Source: Burkholderia oklahomensis C6786 (GTDB taxonomy: Bacteria; Pseudomonadota; Gammaproteobacteria; Burkholderiales; Burkholderiaceae). From it: a stretch of DNA of 64,000 bases. Positions 38,100 to 47,660 of the stretch are shown piece by piece (the first letter of the stretch is position 1; the number at the start of each line of letters is the position of its first letter). The notes under the pieces were generated by a model. That model made no database searches. It had not been told where the DNA came from and saw nothing but the letters and a program-made list of their open reading frames with translations. The position numbers were made by a program, and so were the translations under genes. The stretch covers positions 3,534,001 to 3,598,000 of the forward strand of contig NZ_CP009555.1 of NCBI RefSeq assembly GCF_000959365.1, given 5' to 3'.

Positions 38100-38363
38100 T
38101 TACTTCGCAGCCTTGCCGCTGGCGCGTGCGCCGAACTTGTTCTTGAACTTCTCGACGCGGCCCGCCGTATCCATGATCTTTTGCTGGCCGGTGTAGAACG
38201 AGTGCGATTCCGACGACACTTCGATCTTCGCGAGCGGGTAGGTCTTGCCGTCGAGCTCGACGGTTTCGCGCGTCTGGATCGTCGAGCGCGTGATGAACTT
38301 GAAGCCGTTCGACATGTCTTGGAAGACGACTTCGCGGTAATCCGGGTGAATGCCTTGTTTCAT
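38100..38363 (-). CDS. rpmE2: 50S ribosomal protein L31 type B
   Basis: 87 aa. Starts [18 protein letters not shown] and contains [13 protein letters not shown]. It has no cysteine, so it is the zinc-free (C-minus) L31 paralogue that replaces the zinc-ribbon form when zinc is short. Monocistronic, with a terminator after it. Zur control is known for such genes in other bacteria, but I saw no convincing Zur box in the 213 bp upstream. Confidence 0.95.
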   Translation of the reverse strand: MKQGIHPDYREVVFQDMSNGFKFITRSTIQTRETVELDGKTYPLAKIEVSSESHSFYTGQQKIMDTAGRVEKFKNKFGARASGKAAK

Positions 38364-38576
38364 GGTTTTTTCCAGTGTGAGAGCGGTAGCCAGCCCGCCG
38401 CTTGCGCATCGCGGCGCGCTTCGCATCATGCCCGGACAGCCGGGACATGCTTGCTGGGCGCACCGTGAATCGACGCCGGTCGGCGCTGCGCGGTGCGAAA
38501 GCCCGGCGCGAGCCACTTGCCTAAGGTCGAAAGCTCGCGATTATGCCAGAAAATCAGACGCTTGGCGAATTTTTCG

Positions 38577-39422
38577 TCAGGCGCGCGCGGCAGGTTGCGC
38601 GAGGATGCCCGTTTGCGCGGGATCCTGCCGGTAATAGCGGGCGAGCAGCCGGTAAAGCTCCGGAAATTCGGCCTCGAACGCCCGGGGCTTCACGAAGAGC
38701 GCCTCGCTGCAGACCGCGAAGAATTCCGACGGGTGGTCGGCTGCATAGGGATCGATCAGCGAATCGCGCTCGAAGCGCGCCCACGCTCGGTCCGGCACTG
38801 CGTCGACGCGGTCGCAGAATTGGTCGTACGCATGGTCGAACACGTCGGCCCAGCGTTCGGCGTCGAGGCCCGGCGCATGCCAGCGGCGAAAAAGGGGCGG
38901 ATGACCGTCGGCCGGGCCGCTCATCATGTCGATCTTGTGCGCGAATTCGTGGATCACGACGTTGTACGCGTCCGAGCCGTCCGACATCTGCACGTCCTCC
39001 CACGACAGGATCACCGGGCCGCCTTCCCACGCTTCGCCGCTCGCGTCGTGCTCGACTTCGTGAACGACGCCGTCCTCGTCCTCGACCGTCTTGCGGATCA
39101 CGAACTCGCCCGGATAGACGACGATGCCGACCCAGCCGCGATACAGGTCGAGGCCGAGGTTCAGCACGGGCACGCACGCCTGCGCGGCGATGCCGACGAC
39201 GATCGCATCGGTGAGCTCGAGCCCGTGTGCGGTCGAGAACGACTTCTGCGCGAGAAAGAGACTCGTCGTCTCGCGCAGCCGCTCCCGGTCTTCGCTCGAC
39301 AGATACGACAGAAACGGCAGGCGCTCGAGCGTGTCGCGCCACAGCGCATCCGGGATCGGATGCGAGCGCAGCGCGCGGTCGCGGCGGCGCGCGTCGAACC
39401 ACTGGGTGAGTTTGGAAAACAT
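38577..39422 (-). CDS. mtfA: MtfA-like zinc metallopeptidase (M90 family)
   Basis: 281 aa. Zinc motif HEFAH at 158-162 in VVIHEFAHKIDMMSG, with further conserved PSEFFAVCSEALF supplying the downstream Glu. In E. coli MtfA binds the Mlc repressor and links to glucose uptake and has aminopeptidase activity. The gene stands alone between rpmE2 and an MFS gene on the same strand. Confidence 0.88.
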   Translation of the reverse strand: MFSKLTQWFDARRRDRALRSHPIPDALWRDTLERLPFLSYLSSEDRERLRETTSLFLAQKSFSTAHGLELTDAIVVGIAAQACVPVLNLGLDLYRGWVGIVVYPGEFVIRKTVEDEDGVVHEVEHDASGEAWEGGPVILSWEDVQMSDGSDAYNVVIHEFAHKIDMMSGPADGHPPLFRRWHAPGLDAERWADVFDHAYDQFCDRVDAVPDRAWARFERDSLIDPYAADHPSEFFAVCSEALFVKPRAFEAEFPELYRLLARYYRQDPAQTGILAQPAARA

Positions 39423-39463
39423 CGGGGCGGAGAGGGCGTGAATCGACAGGCGCTAAACGTACC

Positions 39464-41020
39464 TCAATCGATCTCTTTTTGCCAGGCGGCGAAGATGCCG
39501 CCGCAGATCGCGACGCCCGCGAGAAAATAGAAGCCGTCGAGCGACGACAGGAACGACGCCTGCTGCGCGATCGTCCGGCTCACGGTGACGAGCGCGAGCG
39601 CGTGCGCGTCGTTCAGCGCGTGGCCCGCCTCGGCGAAGCCGCGCGTCAGCGTGTCGATGGTCTGCTGGAACAGCGGGTTGTAGACGTTCGCCTGCTCGAC
39701 GAGCCGCGTCTGATGCACGGCGAGCCGGTGCTGCTCGACGATGATGACGGACGCGGTCGCGAACGAGATCGTCAGTTGTCGAACGATGTTCTTCAGCCGG
39801 TAGCCGTGCGAATACTCTTCGATCGCGAACACGCGAAACGTCAGATTCGCGACGGGCAGCACGATGAAGAGGAGCAGCAGTCCGCGCATCAGAAGCGGCA
39901 CGATGAGCGCGGCCTGGCCGACGTCGGGCGCCATCCGCGTCATCCACAGTGCGGCGAACGCGGCCATCGCGAAGCCCGGCACGATGATCCATTTCTTGTG
40001 CGTGAGGAGCTTCGCGTAGCGCAGATAGACGAAGAGCGCGCTCGCGGAGATCAGCGACATCGTGCCGACGAGCCGCCCGGCATTCTCGACCGGATAGCCG
40101 AGCCCGGTCTCGAGAAAGCGCGAGATCAGGTAGCTGTAGCCCGTCGTCTCGTAGTAATAGAACATGTAGAGCAGCAGGCCCACCTGGAACGTGCGTTCGC
40201 GAAACGCGTGCAGCCGCACGAGCGGCGCCGGATGATGCCACTGGTGATGGCCGAACCACGCGAGCGCGGCGAGGCCGCCCGCCGTCAGCAGCACGAGCTG
40301 CGGCGAGCCGGCGAAGAGCTGGAAGCGCACCTGCTGCATCACGATCTGCAGCGCGGCCTGCGCGAGCGCGAAGATCACGTACGGCCAGAAGTGCGCGCTG
40401 CCGCGCTCGTCGGGCGGCGTGTGGCCGGAATCCGGCAGCGCGACGAATGCGAGCGCCGCGAACAGGATGCCCGTCGGCACCGTGCACGCGAACAGGGCGC
40501 GCCACGTGAAGTGGGCGACGAGCAGGCCGCCCGCGATCGGCGCGAGCGCGCTGCCGAGCAGCAGCATGATGAGGAACGCGCGCGTCGCAGGCGGGCGGTC
40601 TTTCGGCGCGAAGCTGATCTGGATCAGGATCCGGCACGCGCCCATCATCGGGCCGATGAAATAGCCCTGGAAGCCGCGCGCGAATGCGAGCTGCAGCGAC
40701 GTGTCCGCGAGCGCCGCGGCGGCCGCGCCGAGCGAGAACATCAGCATGCAGCCGGCGACGTAGCGGCGATGCCCGAGCCGGTCGACCCACCATTGCTGCT
40801 GCAGGATGCCGAGCACCGCGGTCACCGCGTACGCGCTCGACGCCCACACGAGCTCGTCGGGCGACGCGTTGATCCCGCCCGCGATGTAGCTCGCGAAGAA
40901 CGAGAAAGCCGCGTTGTCGAAGTAGTCGAGGCCGGTGACGATCGCGAGCACCCATGGAAAGAAATCGCCGCGCAGGTTCGCGACGCTCCAGAGCGGCGGC
41001 CGATCCGGCGCCGCGCTCAT
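39464..41020 (-). CDS. MFS transporter, DHA2-like (14 helices)
   Basis: 518 aa with about 14 hydrophobic helices. Starts SAAPDRPPLWSVANLRGDFFPWVLAIVTGLDYFDN; motif GYFIGPMMGACRILIQISF lies in the first half. Probably a proton-driven drug or toxicant exporter; the C-terminal segment RDLs into a helix-rich stretch typical of this group (about 430-480). Its start overlaps the merR stop by 4 nt (ATGA), so the regulator and pump are translationally coupled. Confidence 0.88.
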   Translation of the reverse strand: MSAAPDRPPLWSVANLRGDFFPWVLAIVTGLDYFDNAAFSFFASYIAGGINASPDELVWASSAYAVTAVLGILQQQWWVDRLGHRRYVAGCMLMFSLGAAAAALADTSLQLAFARGFQGYFIGPMMGACRILIQISFAPKDRPPATRAFLIMLLLGSALAPIAGGLLVAHFTWRALFACTVPTGILFAALAFVALPDSGHTPPDERGSAHFWPYVIFALAQAALQIVMQQVRFQLFAGSPQLVLLTAGGLAALAWFGHHQWHHPAPLVRLHAFRERTFQVGLLLYMFYYYETTGYSYLISRFLETGLGYPVENAGRLVGTMSLISASALFVYLRYAKLLTHKKWIIVPGFAMAAFAALWMTRMAPDVGQAALIVPLLMRGLLLLFIVLPVANLTFRVFAIEEYSHGYRLKNIVRQLTISFATASVIIVEQHRLAVHQTRLVEQANVYNPLFQQTIDTLTRGFAEAGHALNDAHALALVTVSRTIAQQASFLSSLDGFYFLAGVAICGGIFAAWQKEID

Positions 41021-41532
41021 GCGTCGGTCCCGCCCGTCTTGCGGCTGCTCGACTTGCGGCCGCGCACCGCGGCCCGGCGCTGGGCGATCAGCTCGTCGGG
41101 GTTTTCGCCGGCGAGCCGGCGCTCGACGTAATCGATGTCGTGCTGCAATTCCTTCTTCAGCGCGCGTACCTCCTTCAATTCACGCTGCGCGGCGGCGATG
41201 CGCGCATCGAGCGTCGCGATCTGCTGCGACAGATCCGCGTGAATGTCGCGCAGCGACGCGTCCGAGTAGCGCCGCCGTCCGTCACCCGTCGCTTCGAGCG
41301 GGCGCTTCAGCATCTCGGTGATGCCGTGCAGCGAGAAGCCGAGCGCGCGCAGCCGCAGGATGCGCTCGAAGCGCTCGAGATCCGCGACGTCGTACAACCG
41401 GTAGCGGCCTTCGCTGCGCGACGGCGTGACGAGTCCGCGCTCCTCGTAGTACTTGAGCGTGCGCGGCGTCACGCCGAGCCGCTCGGCGGCGTCGCGTACG
41501 GTCAGGAGCAGGGTGGACGGGGCGTCGCTCAT
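41017..41532 (-). CDS. MerR-family regulator of the adjacent MFS pump
   Basis: 171 aa. DNA-binding domain about residues 10-80 (LTVRDAAERLGVTPRTLKYYEERGLV), long coiled coil (95-145) and a basic C-terminal tail (RRAAVRGRKSSSRK). No cysteine and no ligand-binding domain, so it may respond to a hydrophobic drug through the dimer interface, or act mainly as an autoregulator. It is transcribed ahead of the MFS gene and lies behind a palindromic operator. Confidence 0.88.
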   Translation of the reverse strand: MSDAPSTLLLTVRDAAERLGVTPRTLKYYEERGLVTPSRSEGRYRLYDVADLERFERILRLRALGFSLHGITEMLKRPLEATGDGRRRYSDASLRDIHADLSQQIATLDARIAAAQRELKEVRALKKELQHDIDYVERRLAGENPDELIAQRRAAVRGRKSSSRKTGGTDA

Positions 41533-41572
41533 GGCGAGGAAATCTCCGGGCGACGAAGGATCGATGTCCGCG

Positions 41573-41608
41573 ATTATAGATCAACGTGTACGTTCACGTA
41601 CATGTTGA
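41573..41608 (-). promoter_or_regulatory. MerR promoter with 26-bp imperfect palindrome
   Basis: On the minus strand a perfect TATAAT (41573-41578) sits 40 bp before the merR start. Immediately upstream, 41583-41608 is a palindrome (CAACGTGTACGT, two bases, ACGTACATGTTG) with one mismatched pair. A weak -35 (TGTACG, 41598-41603) would give a 19-bp spacer, in keeping with MerR control. Confidence 0.6.
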
Positions 41609-41614
41609 GGGATA

Positions 41615-41642
41615 AAAAAACCGCCCGGCGAGCGGGCGGTTC
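41615..41642 (-). terminator. Rho-independent terminator of rho
   Basis: Minus strand: ACCGCCCG/CGGGCGGT stem (8 bp, five-base loop, 41621-41641) followed by seven T (41615-41621). It is 28 bp past the rho stop. Confidence 0.88.
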
Positions 41643-41670
41643 TTTGCTGCGGCATGCGAGCGGGCGGGCG

Positions 41671-42933
41671 TCAGCCGCCGCGGCGCATCAGATCGAAGAA
41701 TTCGGCGTTGTTCTTCGTCTGGCGGATCTTGTCGAGCAGGAATTCCATCGCTTCGACTTCGTCCATGTCGTGGATGAACTTGCGCAGCACCCAGATCTTC
41801 TGGAGGATCTCGGGCTTGATCAGCATCTCTTCGCGACGCGTGCCGGACTTGTTCAGGTTGATCGACGGATAGACGCGCTTTTCCGCGAGGCGGCGCTCGA
41901 GGTGCACTTCCATGTTGCCCGTGCCCTTGAACTCTTCGTAGATCACGTCATCCATGCGGCTGCCGGTTTCGATCAGCGCGGTGCCGATGATCGTGAGCGA
42001 GCCGCCTTCCTCGATGTTGCGCGCCGCGCCGAAGAAGCGCTTCGGGCGCTGCAGCGCGTTTGCGTCGACGCCGCCCGTCAGCACCTTGCCCGACGCCGGG
42101 ATCACGGTGTTGTACGCGCGCGCGAGACGCGTGATCGAATCGAGCAGGATCACGACGTCGTGCTTCATCTCGACGAGGCGCTTGGCCTTCTCGATCACCA
42201 TTTCGGCGACCTGCACGTGACGCGTGGCCGGTTCGTCGAACGTCGACGCGATCACTTCGCCCGCGACCGAGCGCTGCATTTCGGTCACTTCCTCGGGGCG
42301 CTCGTCGATGAGGAGCACGAACAGGATCACGTCCGGATGGTTCTGCTTGATCGCGTGCGCGATGTGCTGAAGCATCACCGTCTTGCCGGACTTCGGCGAC
42401 GCGACGAGCAGGCCGCGCTGGCCCTTGCCGATCGGCGCGATCATGTCGACGATGCGGCCCGTCACGTTTTCCTCGCCGCGCATTTCGCGCTCGAGCGCGA
42501 GCGGCTTGTTCGGGTGCAGCGGCGTGAGGTTCTCGAACATGATCTTGTGTTTCGAGGCCTCGGGCGGCTGCCCGTTGACTTTGTCGACCTTCACGAGCGC
42601 GAAATAGCGCTCGCCGTCCTTCGGCGTGCGGACTTCGCCTTCGATCGTGTCGCCGGTGTGCAGGTTGAAGCGGCGGATTTGCGACGGACTGATGTAGATG
42701 TCGTCGGTGCTCGCGAGGTACGACATTTCCGGCGAGCGCAGGAAGCCGAAACCGTCCGGCAGCACTTCGAGCGTGCCGTCGCCGAAGATCGTTTCTCCCG
42801 TCTTGGCGCGCTTTTTGAGAATGGCGAACATCAACTCCTGCTTGCGCAGGCGGTTCGCGTTTTCGATCTCCAGGCCATTGGCCATTTCGATCAATTCGGA
42901 GACGTGCAGAGACTTGAGCTCGGATAAATGCAT
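41671..42933 (-). CDS. rho: Transcription termination factor Rho
   Basis: 420 aa hexameric RNA helicase that releases RNA polymerase. N-terminal Rho_N ([29 protein letters not shown]), cold-shock-like RNA-binding domain ([11 protein letters not shown], about 55-120), then the RecA-type ATPase with Walker A SPKSGKT and [18 protein letters not shown]. Length is that of a standard Rho with no inserted region. The 194-bp upstream region has a TAGAAT (43031-43036, minus) that may be its -10. Confidence 0.98.
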   Translation of the reverse strand: MHLSELKSLHVSELIEMANGLEIENANRLRKQELMFAILKKRAKTGETIFGDGTLEVLPDGFGFLRSPEMSYLASTDDIYISPSQIRRFNLHTGDTIEGEVRTPKDGERYFALVKVDKVNGQPPEASKHKIMFENLTPLHPNKPLALEREMRGEENVTGRIVDMIAPIGKGQRGLLVASPKSGKTVMLQHIAHAIKQNHPDVILFVLLIDERPEEVTEMQRSVAGEVIASTFDEPATRHVQVAEMVIEKAKRLVEMKHDVVILLDSITRLARAYNTVIPASGKVLTGGVDANALQRPKRFFGAARNIEEGGSLTIIGTALIETGSRMDDVIYEEFKGTGNMEVHLERRLAEKRVYPSINLNKSGTRREEMLIKPEILQKIWVLRKFIHDMDEVEAMEFLLDKIRQTKNNAEFFDLMRRGG

Positions 42934-43077
42934 ACGGAGATCCCGCCAGGGAGGAGATGCGACGAAAGATATAGGGAGGAGGGCGAGCGGAATCGCTCAG
43001 AGACTTATGTGCGTCTTATCGACGTTTTTGATTCTAGCATAGGCCGATTCGGGCTTGAGCGACCGATCGGCGGATTT

Positions 43078-43117
43078 CGCGGCGCACGTGTTGTCAGCCG
43101 ACAACACGTGCGCCGCG
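43078..43117. terminator. 18-bp perfect hairpin after trxA
   Basis: Arms 43078-43095 and 43100-43117 are perfectly complementary with a four-base loop, ending 10 bp before the trxA stop codon on the minus strand. No T-run follows on either strand, so it is a possible Rho-assisted terminator or mRNA 3' stabiliser between trxA and rho. Confidence 0.55.
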
Positions 43118-43127
43118 GCGCATCCGT

Positions 43128-43454
43128 TTAGAGATGGCTGTCCAGGAACGCGGTGAGCTGCGACTTCGACAGCGCGCCGACCTTCTGCGCGGCGACCGCG
43201 CCGTTCTTGAAGAGGATCAGCGTCGGGATGCCGCGCACGCCGAACTTCGCGGGCGTCGCCTGGTTGTCGTCGACGTTGATCTTCGCGATCTGCAGCTTGT
43301 CGCCGTAATCCTTCGCGACTTCGTCGAGGATCGGGGCGATCATCTTGCACGGACCGCACCACTCGGCCCAGAAGTCCAGCAGGACCGGCTTGTCGGACTT
43401 GACGACGTCTTGCTCGAACGATGCGTCGCTGATGTGTTTGATCTGTTCGCTCAT
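43128..43454 (-). CDS. trxA: Thioredoxin
   Basis: 108 aa general disulfide reductase. Active site WCGPC with Cys33 and Cys36 and cis-Pro in [11 protein letters not shown]. The start [10 protein letters not shown] follows a GAGGT-type site; an extended upstream frame has poor coding quality. Located upstream of rho on the same strand, a common beta-proteobacterial and enterobacterial neighbourhood. Confidence 0.97.
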   Translation of the reverse strand: MSEQIKHISDASFEQDVVKSDKPVLLDFWAEWCGPCKMIAPILDEVAKDYGDKLQIAKINVDDNQATPAKFGVRGIPTLILFKNGAVAAQKVGALSKSQLTAFLDSHL

Positions 43455-43856
43455 TGGGTCAATACCTCTTTCGGTTCGGGGACTGCCTGCGCCGGCTGCC
43501 CACGGGCTTTGCCGGTCGCCGGGGCAGGAAGCTCCGCTCTTGCGAAAAGAAGGGCGTGAGGGCTGCATACCGCGGCTCGCGGGTCATTCGGGCGTCATAT
43601 TAGCCTAAATTGCTATCCGCTGTTGACGGCGATAGTAGCCGCTACGCGAATAGGGGGGATGCGCATCCATCCGGCTCGCCGCCCGCGTGCGGATCAAATG
43701 GGAGCGGCGCGGCGAATTGCAAGAGGCGAGAGGCGGGCAGGATTCGGGCGGGCGGCGCGTTCGCGACGGTGCGGATCGGCATCGGGAATGGCGCGATTTG
43801 CCGTCTCGTATGCGAATAACGGTCGCGCCGCTCGCGAAGCGATGCTAGAATGCGCC
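43455..43856. other. 402-bp intergenic region between trxA and ffs
   Basis: No supported gene. The half nearest trxA should hold its promoter: an AT-rich TAGGCTAATAT (minus strand, about 43602-43612) may include the -10. The half nearest ffs has TAGAAT at 43846-43851, correctly placed as -10 for the RNA. Nothing else is recognisable. Confidence 0.5.
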
Positions 43857-43956
43857 GTGACGGGCCTCCTCGCATGGTGGGACGGTCAACCTGGTCAGGT
43901 CGGGAACGAAGCAGCCACAGCCGTTTTCCGCCAGTGCCGAGGGTCGGGCTCGTCAC
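43857..43956 (+). ncRNA. ffs: Signal recognition particle RNA (4.5S, small bacterial type)
   Basis: About 100 nt. The apical SRP domain CAGGTCGGGAACGAAGCAGC (43896-43915) matches the Ffh-binding consensus, with the asymmetric loop completed by GCCAGTGCCGAGGG downstream. The ends pair (GTGACGGGCC with GGGCTCGTCAC) to form the long hairpin. A -10-like TAGAAT lies just upstream. The RNA guides Ffh to ribosomes making membrane proteins. Placement before dnaX is usual in proteobacteria. The ends are estimated from pairing. Confidence 0.93.
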
Positions 43957-44091
43957 CTTCCGCTTGAATTTCCCGCTCGCATTCTTCCGTTTTTCTCCCT
44001 TTCCTTTCGCTTCCCAACCGGCTCCGATGTGCGCGCATTTCGCGACGTTCAACCTGTCGGCGCGGCGCGGCGTTGCTGATACAATTTCCCG

Positions 44092-46542
44092 ATGACCTAT
44101 CAAGTTCTCGCACGCAAGTGGCGTCCGAAGGATTTCGCTTCGCTCGTCGGCCAGGAGCACGTCGTCAGGGCGCTCACGCACGCGCTCGACGGCGGGCGTT
44201 TGCATCACGCCTATCTATTTACGGGCACGCGCGGGGTCGGCAAGACCACGCTGTCGCGCATCTTCGCGAAGGCGCTCAATTGCGAGACGGGCGTCACGTC
44301 GCAGCCGTGCGGCGTGTGCCGCGCGTGCCGCGAAATCGATGAGGGGCGCTTCGTCGACTATGTCGAAATGGACGCGGCGAGCAATCGCGGCGTCGACGAA
44401 ATGGCCGCGCTGCTCGAGCGCGCGGTGTACGCGCCCGTCGATGCGCGCTTCAAGGTCTACATGATCGACGAAGTGCACATGCTGACGAACCACGCGTTCA
44501 ACGCGATGCTGAAGACGCTCGAGGAGCCGCCGCCGCACGTCAAGTTCATCCTCGCGACCACCGATCCGCAAAAGATTCCCGTCACCGTGCTGTCGCGCTG
44601 CCTGCAGTTCAATCTGAAGCAGATGCCGGCCGGGCACATCGTGTCGCATCTCGAACGGATTCTCGGCGAAGAAGAGATCGCGTTCGAGCCGCAGGCGCTG
44701 CGTCTTCTCGCGCGCGCCGCGCAGGGCAGCATGCGCGATGCGCTGTCGCTGACCGACCAGGCGATTGCGTATTCGGCGAACGAAGTGACGGAAACCGCCG
44801 TGTCCGGCATGCTCGGCACGCTCGACCAGACTTACATGGTGCGCCTCCTCGACGCGCTCGCCGCGGCCGACGGCCCGCAGATCCTGGCCGTCGCCGACGA
44901 GATGGCGCTGCGCAGCCTGTCGTTCTCGGCCGCGCTGCAGGATCTCGCGAGCCTGCTTCACCGGATCGCATGGGCGCAGTTCGCGCCGGCATCGGTGCTC
45001 GACGAATGGCCGGAAGCGGCCGATCTGCGCCGTTTCGCCGAGCTGATGAGTCCGGAGCAGGTGCAGCTCTATTACCAGATCGCGACGGTCGGGCGCGGCG
45101 AGCTCGGTCTCGCGCCCGATGAATACGCGGGCTTCACGATGACGCTGTTGCGGATGCTTGCGTTCGAACCCGCGACGACGGGCGGCGGCGCGCCGGGCGG
45201 CGGGCTGCCGGCGCAGGCGAGCGGTGCGGCGACGAAGTCGAGCGCGCGCGCGGCTGCGGCGCTCGGTGCATCGGCGGCGCCGACCGCGACTGCCGCTGCG
45301 GCGCAAGCGCCGAAGGCGGGTGGCGCACGCGCGAAGGCGGCTCGCTCCGATCCGCCGCCTGCGCAAGCCGAGCCGACAGCGGCGGAGCGAAGCGCCGATG
45401 CGCCCGCGAACGACGGCGACGCGCCGGCGAACGCGCGTGTCCCGGCGGGCGCTCGATCGGATGACGCGCAGCCACGTTCCGCCGCGCCGCGCGCCGAATC
45501 GAGCGCGCCGGCGAACTCGCAGCCAAGCGCTGCATCCGAATCCGCGGCGCGCGCGGCCGCCTCGCCTGAACCGACAGCCGTCGCAACGATCGCTGCGGCC
45601 ATGCCTGCTGCCGCCGCGTCGACGGCTGAAATCGCGGCGGAGTCGGCCCCTGCCGCAGCCGAGCAAGCGCCGGCCGCACCCGCCGCGCCGGCTTTCGCAC
45701 CCGCGTCGCGCGCGACCGGTGCGGCCGCGGCGCTCGACGTGCTGCGCAACGCGGGCATGCGCGTGTCGTCCGATCGCGGCCGTGGCGCCGGCGCCGCCCG
45801 CTCGGCCGAGCCGGCTGCCGCACCCGCCGCGAAGTCCGCGCCGCGCGTGCCGGTGCCGACGCCGCGCGCCCGCTCGGCACAAGGCGATGCGGCGCCGAAC
45901 GGCGCCGCGCGCGCCGGGTCTCGCAACGCGCCGCCGCCGTGGGAGGACATCCCGCCCGACGACTACGTGCCGTTTTCGATGGACGACGGCTTCATCCCGC
46001 CCGACGACGGATTCGTTCCGGTATTCGACAGCGGTCCCGACGACGTCCGGGGCGCGCCGAAGCCGGCGGCCGCGCCGCCCGTCGACACGCGTCCGCTGCC
46101 GGAGGCGATTCCGCTCGACGCGATCGGCTACGACGGCGAATGGCCGATGCTCGCCGCCAGCCTGTCGCTCAAGGGTGTCGCTTATCAGCTCGCGTTCAAC
46201 AGCGAGCTGACGTCGGTCGACGGCGGCGTGCTCAAGCTCGCCGTGCCGGTGCCGCAATACGCGGATGCCGCGCAAGTCGCGAAGCTGAAGGCGGCGCTCG
46301 CGGATGCGCTCGGCAAGCCGGTCGAGGTCTCGGTCGAAGTCGGACCGGCGCGCCGCACCGCGGCCGCGATCGCCGCCGCCGAGCGCGCGAAGCGGCAGCG
46401 CGAGGCCGAGCAGGAAATGAGCGCCGATCCGTTCGTCCAGCAGTTGCTGCGCGAATTCGGCGCGAGCATCGTCGAGGGTTCGATCCGACCCGTCGGCCCG
46501 GAAGCGGGCGCTGCGGACGGCGCCGCGCCGACGCTGCATTGA
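44092..46542 (+). CDS. dnaX: DNA polymerase III subunits gamma/tau
   Basis: 816 aa clamp-loader ATPase. Walker A GTRGVGKT (45-52), zinc cysteines 64, 73, 76 and 79, and MIDEVHML at Walker B in domain I; domain III to about residue 360. Residues about 370-640 form a very Ala/Pro-rich linker of tau, and the end (SLKGVAYQLAFNSELTSVDG...) is the polymerase-binding domain. No A-rich slippery site for a gamma frameshift stands out. TACAAT lies 6 nt before the ATG. ybaB and recR follow. Confidence 0.96.
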   Translation: MTYQVLARKWRPKDFASLVGQEHVVRALTHALDGGRLHHAYLFTGTRGVGKTTLSRIFAKALNCETGVTSQPCGVCRACREIDEGRFVDYVEMDAASNRGVDEMAALLERAVYAPVDARFKVYMIDEVHMLTNHAFNAMLKTLEEPPPHVKFILATTDPQKIPVTVLSRCLQFNLKQMPAGHIVSHLERILGEEEIAFEPQALRLLARAAQGSMRDALSLTDQAIAYSANEVTETAVSGMLGTLDQTYMVRLLDALAAADGPQILAVADEMALRSLSFSAALQDLASLLHRIAWAQFAPASVLDEWPEAADLRRFAELMSPEQVQLYYQIATVGRGELGLAPDEYAGFTMTLLRMLAFEPATTGGGAPGGGLPAQASGAATKSSARAAAALGASAAPTATAAAAQAPKAGGARAKAARSDPPPAQAEPTAAERSADAPANDGDAPANARVPAGARSDDAQPRSAAPRAESSAPANSQPSAASESAARAAASPEPTAVATIAAAMPAAAASTAEIAAESAPAAAEQAPAAPAAPAFAPASRATGAAAALDVLRNAGMRVSSDRGRGAGAARSAEPAAAPAAKSAPRVPVPTPRARSAQGDAAPNGAARAGSRNAPPPWEDIPPDDYVPFSMDDGFIPPDDGFVPVFDSGPDDVRGAPKPAAAPPVDTRPLPEAIPLDAIGYDGEWPMLAASLSLKGVAYQLAFNSELTSVDGGVLKLAVPVPQYADAAQVAKLKAALADALGKPVEVSVEVGPARRTAAAIAAAERAKRQREAEQEMSADPFVQQLLREFGASIVEGSIRPVGPEAGAADGAAPTLH

Positions 46543-46636
46543 CGCGAATCGGTCGCCTCGCCGCGTCCGATTCCCATATTCATGAACCGGCGCTAAGATC
46601 GCGCCCGTTCGCAATCGATTACGAAGGAGCAAGTTC

Positions 46637-46963
46637 ATGATGAAAGGCCAACTCGCCGGGCTGATGAAGCAGGCCCAGCAGATGCAGGAAAACATGAAGA
46701 AGATGCAGGAGCAGCTGGCCCTCATCGAAGTGGAAGGCCAGTCGGGCGCGGGGCTCGTCAAGGTGACGATGACCTGCCGCAACGAAGTGCGCCGCGTGTC
46801 GATCGATCCGAGCCTGCTCGCCGACGACAAGGACATGCTCGAGGATCTCGTCGCCGCCGCGTTCAACGACGCGGTGCGCAAGGCCGAGGCGACGTCGCAG
46901 GAAAAGATGAGCGGCATGACGGCGGGCCTGCCGCTGCCGCCCGGCTTCAAGCTGCCGTTCTGA
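46637..46963 (+). CDS. ybaB: YbaB/EbfC-family nucleoid-associated protein
   Basis: 108 aa DNA-binding dimer. Starts [31 protein letters not shown] (coiled coil), then [21 protein letters not shown] and the [12 protein letters not shown] end. Sits between dnaX and recR as in most proteobacteria; RBS AAGGAGCAAG. Likely involved in DNA compaction or recombination support. Confidence 0.95.
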   Translation: MMKGQLAGLMKQAQQMQENMKKMQEQLALIEVEGQSGAGLVKVTMTCRNEVRRVSIDPSLLADDKDMLEDLVAAAFNDAVRKAEATSQEKMSGMTAGLPLPPGFKLPF

Positions 46964-46994
46964 CGATGAACCGTTCGGTCGACGCCGTTTGCGC

Positions 46995-47597
46995 ATGAGC
47001 ATCAAGCCGCCTTCCGCGCTGTCCGAGCTCGTCGAAGCGCTGCGCGCGCTGCCGGGCGTCGGACCGAAGTCCGCGCAGCGCATCGCGTACCACCTGATGC
47101 AGCACGATCGGGAGGGCGCGGAGCGGCTCGGGCGCTCGCTCCTGTTCGCGACCGAGCATCTGAGGCACTGCGAGAAGTGCAACACGTTCACGGAGGCGCA
47201 GATCTGCGAGGTCTGCAGCGATCCGGAGCGCGATCCGGCGCTGCTGTGCGTCGTCGAGACGCCGGCCGATCAGATCATGCTCGAGCAGACGATGACCTAC
47301 CGCGGGCTGTACTTCGTGCTGATGGGCCGCCTGAGTCCGCTCGACGGCATCGGTCCGAAGGAGATCCATTTCGACCGGCTCGTGCGCCGCGCATCGGACG
47401 GCGTCGTGAAGGAGGTCGTGCTCGCGACGAACTTCACGAACGAAGGCGAGGCGACCGCGCACTACCTCGGCCAGACGCTGAAGGCGCGCGGTCTCGCCGT
47501 CACGCGGCTCGCGCGCGGCGTGCCGGTGGGCGGCGAGCTCGAATACGTCGACGCCGGCACGATCGCCCGCGCGATGCTCGACAGGCGCACCCTCTAG
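46995..47597 (+). CDS. recR: Recombination mediator protein RecR
   Basis: 200 aa; with RecF/RecO loads RecA at gaps. HhH motif ([19 protein letters not shown]), four-cysteine zinc finger ([16 protein letters not shown]), and Toprim domain ([14 protein letters not shown]...[14 protein letters not shown]). The ATG ([10 protein letters not shown]) is preferred over a TTG two codons earlier. End of the dnaX-ybaB-recR group. Confidence 0.97.
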   Translation: MSIKPPSALSELVEALRALPGVGPKSAQRIAYHLMQHDREGAERLGRSLLFATEHLRHCEKCNTFTEAQICEVCSDPERDPALLCVVETPADQIMLEQTMTYRGLYFVLMGRLSPLDGIGPKEIHFDRLVRRASDGVVKEVVLATNFTNEGEATAHYLGQTLKARGLAVTRLARGVPVGGELEYVDAGTIARAMLDRRTL

Positions 47598-47660
47598 CCG
47601 GCGCGCGCCGGCACCGCGCGGCCGAACGCCGCGCTCCGTTCAACGATCCAAGGAAGCGAC

